Shown here: in pieces, positions 6,088 through 10,839 of the stretch | Position numbering within the stretch: the stretch's first letter is position 1 | How the letters are laid out: each line of letters opens with the position of its first letter | Assembly (NCBI GenBank): GCA_016764335.1 | Contig: JAESSB010000017.1 | Coordinates: forward strand, 21,600-32,438 | DNA: 10,839 nucleotides | Origin: Magnetovibrio sp. | Lineage (GTDB): Bacteria > Pseudomonadota > Alphaproteobacteria > Rhodospirillales > Magnetovibrionaceae | Direction: 5' to 3' | Notes under the pieces: model-generated | Databases searched by the model: none | What the model was told of the DNA's origin: nothing | The model's input: only the letters and a program-made list of their open reading frames with translations | Position numbers and translations under genes: made by a program

Positions 6088-8745
6088 TTCATCATTGCGC
6101 TCATGGGCATGGCGTAGGTTTTCTGGCATGGTTTCGGGCTTGTATAGGTCGGCAATGGTTGCGGGGAAATGTGCCTCTCGTGCCAACAAGATATCTTCGG
6201 CACAACGGGCTAGGTCTGCTTTGTTTTTTTCTGTAAGTTTCGGAACTGGGAATGTGTTCCAGCCTAGAGTGTTGGAATAAGAAAACCGCATTTCCAAACG
6301 AACACAAACAGCCCCAATCCATATCCAATGGAGACGCGAGGCAATAAGAGCCATGTTCCATAGTGGGGCGTCATACATAGCAAAATTTCTATCGCCAATA
6401 ACGGTCCCAGATGTAACGTACCCAGTAGGCAAATACGGCCTGTTCTCAGAACTTACCCTTGGGATCACCATTGAAGTAGTACACTCTTTATGGCGGATTT
6501 CACCAAAACGATGTGGTGTAGCCGCTAGTTCTTGAGTTTGCACCTTTGAACTTTGACTTCTCATTTTAACGATATTATCTAAACGTTCTGCAATAGGCGG
6601 AATACTTCTCGCAAGATTAATTTTGCTGTCTTCTATCCATAAACAATATCTCTGTTTCCCGTTTATAAACTCTTCTGAATTTGAATAAGAAAGAATGAGT
6701 TCTTCTGCTTGAGGATATTTCTCCAACAAATTATTTTTATCTATTTTATCAAGAAAAAGATGCCCTCCGTCAACTGGGCCGCTCCCTCTGAGCATTTCAG
6801 TAAGGCTATTTATAGGACGACTTTCTTTATGCACAATTGTATTGGTACCTGCTACAAGGTAAGCATTAATACTGCTAACTGATCGAACCACATCATTCTT
6901 TTCAGCATCTTGCCAATATAGCTTCCTGTCCTTATCAGCATGATTAGACAATCCAACAATGACAACAGTTACACCAGCATTGTGGCTGGCAAGATTGGCC
7001 CATTTAAAAGAATTATGTGCAAAGAAAATTTCATGCTTGGTACCAAATATCAAAGGCCAAAGAATAGCAACTTGTTGCCCCTGACAGATTGAATTCGTAC
7101 TTACCAAGGCCGATGCAGCATTGGTAAAAGTTCCATATTCGGCGGCTTTCATAAACCACCCAGCCACATAGTCGAGGGACTTCCAGCTTTTCGTCTTACC
7201 CTTGAAAATAGCTTCTAAGTCAGCCTTTTGTTCTTTGGATTGCCACGTACTTCCTAGATACGGCGGATTACCACAAATGTAAGTTTCCCCACCTTCGTTC
7301 TCAAAATCAATTTCAGATTGATCAAACGGAGTACTGAAAAGATCATCACCGCGTAATTTGACAGTAGTTCCGGTTGGTTGACATACACTCAACCAGTCCA
7401 GTCGCAAGGCATTACCGCATATAATCCAGTTCATGGCATCCAGTGGTAAAAACTCTGCCAAAGCATCTTTTTGGCCGCGATAGACAACATCACATTGATA
7501 TTCAGCGATGATTAGCGCAAGGCGGGCGATGGCTGCGGGGAAATCTAGGAGTTCAATTCCTCGGAAACTTTTCAGGGAAATTTTGGATTTTATATGGGTT
7601 TCGTTTCGTCTTGTATTAATTTCAAATTCGATCTCTCGCATTTGTTTATAGGCGATAACCAGAAAGTTTCCTGAGCCGCAGGCGGGGTCAAACACGCGAA
7701 TATTCGATATTCGTTTGCGCAGGTTTAGAAGTTTACGGGCGTTGTCATCGGCCTCAACCAATTGTTCCCGCAGGTCATCCAAAAACAATGGGTTTAAGAG
7801 CTTTAGGATATTTTCAACGCTGGTGTAATGCATGCCCAGTGAGCCACGTTCTTCATCATCGGCTACGGCTTGGATCATGGAACCAAAAATATCGGGATTG
7901 ATTTGTTGCCAATCGAGGCTTCCTGCATGAAGCAGGTATTTTCGGGCGATGCGGCTAAAACGGGGAACATCGATGTTGTCTGTAAACAGGCCGCCGTTTA
8001 CATAAGGGAAGGTATCGGCCCAACGATGAAAGCCGGATGCGGCGCGATCTTCGATCTTGGTATCCATGGCATGAAAAATTTCGCTGATCACTTCATGGGT
8101 GTTTTCAGATTTGCTGTCGCTCATTTGTTCAATGGTCTTGGTAAACAAATCTTCGCCATTGAAAATGTCAGTATCTTCGGCAAAGAAGCAAAAAATCATC
8201 CGCGCCATAAATTGGTTCATGTCATGACGACGTTCGGCGGTTGACCAGTCTTCATTATGTTTCAGCAGTTCAACATAAAGACGGTTTAGGCGGCTGGTGG
8301 CCTGAATATCAATGGGATTGTTGCGGATTTGCTTGATGGTGGTGATGCCAGCAAGCGGTAAGAAGAACCCAAAGTGATTGGGGAAATCTTGATAATCACA
8401 GGCAACCGTTTCCCCCGAGGCCATATCTTCGGCTTCAAAATCAATGCCATCTGTCGCAAGAATGATTTTGGCTTTGGCTTTGGTGGTGGCAGGACTTTCC
8501 TTTAGAGCCGCAAGGGTCTTTGAAACATCACCTTCACCGCAAACAACCATATGAATGTTGTTACGCTGTAAAACCCCGCCGTCAATGTCGGACGCATTGG
8601 AAGACCCAGCCTTAACCGATTTAAGGCGTTTGATGGTGGGGGGCTTGTTGCCAAAGGCTTCTAGAAACGCAAAGGGGAAATCGTTCGGATCAAATGGTTG
8701 ATCCGCGAGTTCCGTAATAGCTTCTTCGATTTCTACGGCGTTCAT
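5959..8745 (-). CDS. MmeI/YeeA-like N6-adenine DNA methyltransferase
   Basis: This 928-residue enzyme probably methylates adenine in a specific DNA sequence, using S-adenosylmethionine to mark self DNA. Motif I is DPACGSGNFL (353-362) and the catalytic motif IV is NPPY (493-496), the order of gamma-class adenine methyltransferases. A helical N-terminal and spacer region (about 1-345) precedes them, a target-recognition region lies at about 620-835, and a helical C-terminus ends with RIYIGRRFKND and LFDLYTKM. I see no clear PD-(D/E)xK nuclease motif in the N-terminus, so cutting is probably done by the GIY-YIG partner. ATG at 8745 has GGA about 9 bases upstream. The part encoding about residues 670-740 is markedly AT-richer (28-37% GC in 60-base samples) than the N-terminal part (47-48%). 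It heads the operon. Gene order recalls yeeA-yeeB-yeeC of Bacillus subtilis (from memory). Confidence 0.9.
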   Translation of the reverse strand: MNAVEIEEAITELADQPFDPNDFPFAFLEAFGNKPPTIKRLKSVKAGSSNASDIDGGVLQRNNIHMVVCGEGDVSKTLAALKESPATTKAKAKIILATDGIDFEAEDMASGETVACDYQDFPNHFGFFLPLAGITTIKQIRNNPIDIQATSRLNRLYVELLKHNEDWSTAERRHDMNQFMARMIFCFFAEDTDIFNGEDLFTKTIEQMSDSKSENTHEVISEIFHAMDTKIEDRAASGFHRWADTFPYVNGGLFTDNIDVPRFSRIARKYLLHAGSLDWQQINPDIFGSMIQAVADDEERGSLGMHYTSVENILKLLNPLFLDDLREQLVEADDNARKLLNLRKRISNIRVFDPACGSGNFLVIAYKQMREIEFEINTRRNETHIKSKISLKSFRGIELLDFPAAIARLALIIAEYQCDVVYRGQKDALAEFLPLDAMNWIICGNALRLDWLSVCQPTGTTVKLRGDDLFSTPFDQSEIDFENEGGETYICGNPPYLGSTWQSKEQKADLEAIFKGKTKSWKSLDYVAGWFMKAAEYGTFTNAASALVSTNSICQGQQVAILWPLIFGTKHEIFFAHNSFKWANLASHNAGVTVVIVGLSNHADKDRKLYWQDAEKNDVVRSVSSINAYLVAGTNTIVHKESRPINSLTEMLRGSGPVDGGHLFLDKIDKNNLLEKYPQAEELILSYSNSEEFINGKQRYCLWIEDSKINLARSIPPIAERLDNIVKMRSQSSKVQTQELAATPHRFGEIRHKECTTSMVIPRVSSENRPYLPTGYVTSGTVIGDRNFAMYDAPLWNMALIASRLHWIWIGAVCVRLEMRFSYSNTLGWNTFPVPKLTEKNKADLARCAEDILLAREAHFPATIADLYKPETMPENLRHAHERNDEVLERIYIGRRFKNDTERLEKLFDLYTKMTSAEAQLSAKGARG

Positions 8746-8773
8746 TAACGATTATCCAACACGATACGTGGCG

Positions 8774-8801
8774 ATTCTAATGCAAAATGCACCATTTGAA
8801 A
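8774..8801 (-). promoter_or_regulatory. Possible promoter of the methyltransferase operon
   Basis: TAGAAT on the minus strand (8779-8774) matches the -10 consensus at 5 of 6 positions and would start a transcript about 20 bases before the ATG at 8745. The corresponding -35 (TTTCAA, 16-base spacer) is poor. This is the best candidate in the 8746-8900 gap, but it is only a visual match. Confidence 0.3.
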
Positions 8802-8901
8802 TGAGTGTCATACTGACGTTTATTCATGTTTTTTTCAAGGTCGGTGGAACGGGTATTCTGTTCGTATAGATGTTTGTTTGAAAAATGACTATATTGGAAT
8901 C

Positions 8902-9007
8902 GTAACGTGCGGGTGACACGGTGATTATGAACTGCCTCTCTGCCGTAACACAGTTTTCGAACTGGAGTGCTATGCGGGGGAACGAGAGGCCCCGCTCCGT
9001 GCGTTAC
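8902..9007 (+). ncRNA. Candidate structured RNA leader with H-type pseudoknot (class unknown)
   Basis: Read on the plus strand, the 3' arm 8984-9007 can pair almost completely with four separate upstream segments: GTAACG 8902-8907 with CGTTAC 9002-9007, CACGG 8917-8921 with CCGTG 8997-9001, GCCTCTC 8934-8940 with GAGAGGC 8984-8990, and GCGGG 8974-8978 with CCCGC 8991-8995. The last two interlock as an H-type pseudoknot. A hairpin CAGTT-TTCG-AACTG (8951-8964) sits in the loop. A second GCGGG (8909-8913) could compete for CCCGC. The element ends about 20 bases before a good ribosome binding site and a 46-codon ORF, the usual place for a riboswitch or regulatory leader. I could not match it to a known class by eye. 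The pairing is seen directly; folding and function are inferred. Confidence 0.5.
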
Positions 9008-9039
9008 ACTTTTCCCCTTATGATTAAAAGGAAGTAGCA

Positions 9040-9180
9040 ATGAACCCACTCTTTAACGACATAAATTCTGGTGAAGGCTATCAGGAGGTCGTTGAAGAGC
9101 TTATCGCTACCGTTGAGCCGATTGCAGGGGTTTCGACCCGCCAGACCAATTCAAGCCTTCACTGTTACTTAAAACCTTGA
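9040..9180 (+). CDS. 46-residue ORF behind the structured leader; unrecognised, possibly truncated
   Basis: ATG at 9040 follows AAAAGGAAG (9026-9034), a strong ribosome binding site at a 5-6 base spacing, and the frame ends with TGA 9178-9180. The product (MNPLFNDINSGEGYQEVVEEL then about 25 more residues) starts like an ordinary soluble protein with an acidic helix. The last 20 residues (from about STRQTNSS) look less natural. This fits either a real small protein or the remaining 5' end of a longer gene cut off when the island formed. The start of some cupin proteins looks similar, but the match is too short to rely on. A 12-bp palindrome GCTTTATAAAGC (9194-9205) follows the stop. Confidence 0.45.
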   Translation: MNPLFNDINSGEGYQEVVEELIATVEPIAGVSTRQTNSSLHCYLKP

Positions 9181-9246
9181 ACCAGCAATGGAGGCTTTAT
9201 AAAGCTTTCTAAATACGATGGATTTTGAGGATATGGAAGACGAAGC

Positions 9247-9635
9247 TTACCCCATCTTCTTTGCCAGATCCGCCGTCCTCAAGTTCGTATAGCGTTTCAA
9301 ACTTTGCAAATCTTTGTGTCCTGATACGGCGGCGACTTCCATGATGTTCCATCCGGCTTCGAATAGGCGGCTTCGTGTCTTAGGTCGTGGAAATTTACAT
9401 GTTGAAGGTTGGCGCGTTTTCGGGCGCGCTCATAGGCGTTTTTTAAGCCTTCGGAACTTGTTTGGAATACGAAACCGTTTGTTAATTTTGGAAGGATTTT
9501 TAGGACTTCAATGGCTCGACTAGACAGGGGGAGATCTCTATTTTCACCGTTCTTGGTGTCGATCAGCCGTGCCACGCGTGTTTTCAAATCGATGTTGTCC
9601 CAACGAAGGTCTAAGAATTCTCCGCCCCGAGGCAA
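9247..9635 (-). pseudogene. Tyrosine recombinase (phage-type integrase) remnant, truncated and frameshifted
   Basis: The frame from 9635 gives the catalytic domain of a tyrosine recombinase: PRGGEFLDLRWDNID (Arg I preserved in RGGE), NGENRDLPLS, then HDLRHEAA, the box II signature. Right after HDLRHEA the reading shifts. The continuation lies in another frame as RLFEAGWNIMEVAAVSGHKD...LKRYTNLRTADLAKKMG, ending at TAA 9249-9247, and includes the GHK histidine and the nucleophile Tyr of RYTNL. A small deletion at about 9373-9380 explains this. The N-terminal arm-binding and core-binding domains are missing: upstream of 9635 the sequence no longer resembles an integrase. The gene is thus broken twice and cannot make an active enzyme. 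It marks a former mobile element next to the defence operon. Confidence 0.85.
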
Positions 9636-9771
9636 TTATTTTCCTAGCCTTCAATTTTATGTCCCCATCGAAACGGTTTAAAAAACCATCTATTTATCTG
9701 TACGTGTATTTAATGATTACACCAGTATTATAAGTTGATCCAATAAATATGCGCACCTCGCTAAAACAACT
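9636..9771. other. AT-rich non-coding gap
   Basis: The gap lies between the integrase remnant and the 125-residue gene. A small stem GGTTT-AAA-AAACC lies around 9675-9690. I see no gene, no clear terminator and no recognised attachment site. Confidence 0.5.
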
Positions 9772-10149
9772 TTACGCAACAATAAACCGCAATTTTCGTT
9801 TTCTGTTTTTGCCTATGCGTTCTTCGCCCTGAACGTTATAGACCCATATTCCGATATGCTTTTGTGCAATGTGACACAGAAAAAGCGAGGCAAAAAGAGT
9901 GGTGTAGAGAATTCCCAACAGAGCCCCAGACCATGCATTCACAACAATCCACTCGTTAATCATGCTGGTGAACAACAAATGCCCAACCAGCATATTTGCC
10001 ATAATAAAAAGTTGAAGGTGCCAAATATTTCTTGTTTTTATTAAGCGGCTAAAGATGCAAACCCGATCCTCTGACATGGTATATTCCTGTCCTTTTGTGA
10101 CGAATGTATCATCAAAAAGGGTTCGTATTTGGTTTCTTAAATAGTTCAT
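9772..10149 (-). CDS. Small hypothetical membrane protein (two predicted spans)
   Basis: This 125-residue protein has a polar N-terminus (1-42), two hydrophobic segments at about 44-64 (HLQLFIMANMLVGHLLFTSMI) and 67-95 (WIVVNAWSGALLGILYTTLF and following), and a basic C-terminal tail (KNRKRKLR, 114-121). The charge bias suggests both ends may face the cytoplasm. No family is recognised. ATG at 10149 has GGAG 8 bases upstream, and the gap to the XRE repressor gene is only 17 bases, so the two are probably cotranscribed. A membrane protein behind a phage-type repressor could act in superinfection exclusion or as a toxin-like partner, but nothing in the sequence decides this. Confidence 0.7.
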   Translation of the reverse strand: MNYLRNQIRTLFDDTFVTKGQEYTMSEDRVCIFSRLIKTRNIWHLQLFIMANMLVGHLLFTSMINEWIVVNAWSGALLGILYTTLFASLFLCHIAQKHIGIWVYNVQGEERIGKNRKRKLRFIVA

Positions 10150-10166
10150 ATATCTATCTCCATTAT

Positions 10167-10583
10167 CTAGACGACAGCATCGAAAAAATTACGTTTAGCT
10201 TCTTCTGAAATTGAACCATGTTCTTCAAACTGCTGAACAAGAAAACGGACGATTTTTGCTTCTTGTTTCGGGCTTAAAGAAACATCCTTTTCTGTAAAAT
10301 ACGCCCGAGTTTCAAGTACAGCGGCCTCAACAACATCACCAAGAACCTGAGATTTGATAAACCCTTCTCCTAACAACAACCAACGAATATCAACGTCAAA
10401 TTCACGGCAAATAAGCTTTGCAATATCAGTCGGAATTTTTCTGATTTCCAACTCGTAGTTCTTATAAGCCCTGTCAGAAATTCCTAATTTTTTCCCAAAA
10501 TCAGCCTGCGAAAGGCCCGTTCGCTTTCGAACAGCGAGCAGACGCTCAGAAAATTGTGAACTTTTTATTGACATTGGTATCAA
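10167..10583 (-). CDS. XRE-family HTH repressor (CI-like)
   Basis: This is a DNA-binding regulator of 138 residues from a TTG start at 10583, or 135 from ATG at 10574 (MSIKSSQF). The TTG is favoured because AGG lies 6 bases before it, while the ATG has no close binding site. The N-terminal helix-turn-helix is clear: FSERLLAVRKRTGLSQADFG then KKLGISDRAYKNYE (recognition helix about 36-45), followed by IPTDIAKLICREFDVDIRWLL. The C-terminal half (85-138) is helical and may serve in multimerisation. No LexA-like Ser-Lys protease motif is visible. It diverges from an excisionase-like gene, with a palindromic operator candidate between them, the arrangement of a prophage or integrative-element switch. 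Confidence 0.85.
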   Translation of the reverse strand: MIPMSIKSSQFSERLLAVRKRTGLSQADFGKKLGISDRAYKNYELEIRKIPTDIAKLICREFDVDIRWLLLGEGFIKSQVLGDVVEAAVLETRAYFTEKDVSLSPKQEAKIVRFLVQQFEEHGSISEEAKRNFFDAVV

Positions 10584-10600
10584 TCGTTACCTAAGATGAT

Positions 10601-10615
10601 TAATAGTTACTATTA
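10601..10615. promoter_or_regulatory. Palindromic operator candidate between repressor and excisionase-like gene
   Basis: TAATAG-TTA-CTATTA is a perfect 6-bp inverted repeat with a 3-base centre. It lies in the 94-base divergent gap and is flanked by a looser outer repeat CGTTA (10585-10589) and TAACG (10617-10621). Size, symmetry and position fit a binding site for the neighbouring XRE repressor. ATTG-GTAT-CAAT at 10573-10584, over the repressor start, may be a further weak half-site. Confidence 0.5.
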
Positions 10616-10677
10616 TTAACGAAACATACCCTATTTTCCTGACCGAAAAAAGGAATTTTTAGAAAAAGAGGTCAAAA

Positions 10678-10839
10678 ATGGAACAGGAGCTTCTTTCACC
10701 CAAAGAACTCGCAGCACATGTTGGATGGTCTGTCCGCAGAATTCGGTGCTTGATAGAGACGCGCCAAATTCATCACATTCGAATTGGCGGGAATCTTTAC
10801 GCCCCCAAAAATGCAATCGATATCTTCATTCAGAAAAAT
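10678..10839 (+). CDS. Excisionase-like HTH protein (HTH_17 type), 3' end outside window
   Basis: ATG at 10678 follows GAGG (10668-10671) at a 6-base spacing. The frame stays open for 54 codons to the edge of the window. The product starts MEQELLSPKELAAHVGWSV and continues with an HTH and wing pattern (RRIRCLIETRQI, then IRIGGNLYAPKNAIDIFI). This is the plan of excisionase/AlpA-type winged-helix proteins, in which LSPKELA begins the DNA-binding helices and RIGG..Y forms the wing. Such proteins bend DNA for excision or switch on phage genes. Its divergence from a XRE repressor supports a mobile-element control region. The total length is unknown. Confidence 0.75.
   Translation, partial: MEQELLSPKELAAHVGWSVRRIRCLIETRQIHHIRIGGNLYAPKNAIDIFIQKN

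Noticed and set aside
7870..8244. 124-codon plus-strand ORF inside the methyltransferase gene
   Set aside because: It is antisense to a clearly coding region and has no domain or ribosome binding site.
8902..9007. Integron attC site
   Set aside because: The outer arms GTAACG and CGTTAC do not fit the RYYYAAC/GTTRRRY core, and no integron cassette arrangement is present.
8902..9007. Retron msr-msd RNA
   Set aside because: The structured region is not followed by a reverse transcriptase gene, only by a 46-codon ORF.
8777..9049. 90-codon ORF on the minus strand upstream of the methyltransferase
   Set aside because: The translation resembles no protein, its start region lacks a good binding site, and it lies antisense to the candidate structured RNA and the better-supported plus-strand start at 9040.
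9194..9205. GCTTTATAAAGC palindrome as terminator of the 46-codon ORF
   Set aside because: The stem is short and AT-rich and no T-run follows it; it is probably incidental.
10631..10816. 61-codon minus-strand ORF at the right edge
   Set aside because: It is antisense to the excisionase-like gene, which has a good ribosome binding site and a recognisable HTH pattern.
1..10839. CRISPR array
   Set aside because: No regularly spaced short direct repeats and no cas-like proteins were seen.

Overview
The window looks like an accessory (defence/mobile) region of a Gram-negative, probably alphaproteobacterial, chromosome or large mobile element. The basis is the IS630-type transposase end at the left edge, a base composition of roughly 45% GC, and the style of the proteins. 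The organism itself cannot be named from this sequence.

Layout. The left edge (1-201, +) is the 3' end of an IS630-family transposase. Positions 202-498 hold a small inverted repeat and a possible 30-codon membrane-peptide ORF. From 8745 down to 499, on the minus strand, runs one tightly packed operon: a 928-residue MmeI/YeeA-like DNA adenine methyltransferase (5959-8745), an unrecognised 253-residue protein (5198-5959), a 63-codon chimeric ORF (5010-5201), a Fic-domain protein (3901-5013), an SF2 helicase (1703-3760) and a GIY-YIG nuclease (499-1710). Nearly every junction is a 1-8 base overlap. The exception is a 140-base gap between the Fic gene and the helicase, which carries a perfect 17-bp inverted repeat and a possible promoter. 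Methyltransferase, helicase and GIY-YIG nuclease together form a YeeABC-like modification/restriction system: the methyltransferase would mark self DNA, and the helicase and nuclease would attack unmarked DNA. Fic and the 253-residue protein sit as cargo between methyltransferase and helicase.

The most informative structure is the 63-codon ORF. Its first 18 residues match the start of the helicase and its last ~43 match the end of the methyltransferase, joined in frame. The unit 'methyltransferase end - cargo - helicase start' therefore occurs twice in a row with different cargo genes. The simplest reading is that two related but diverged systems once lay in tandem and a deletion fused them, leaving one operon with two cargo genes.

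To the right, 8746-9246 carries a candidate pseudoknotted RNA (8902-9007, +) ahead of a 46-codon ORF with a good ribosome binding site. Next comes a broken tyrosine-recombinase remnant (9247-9635, -), truncated and frameshifted. The right end (9772-10839) resembles the control region of a prophage or integrative element. A XRE-type repressor and a downstream small membrane protein lie on the minus strand, diverging from an excisionase-like HTH protein that runs off the window. A palindromic operator candidate lies between the two.
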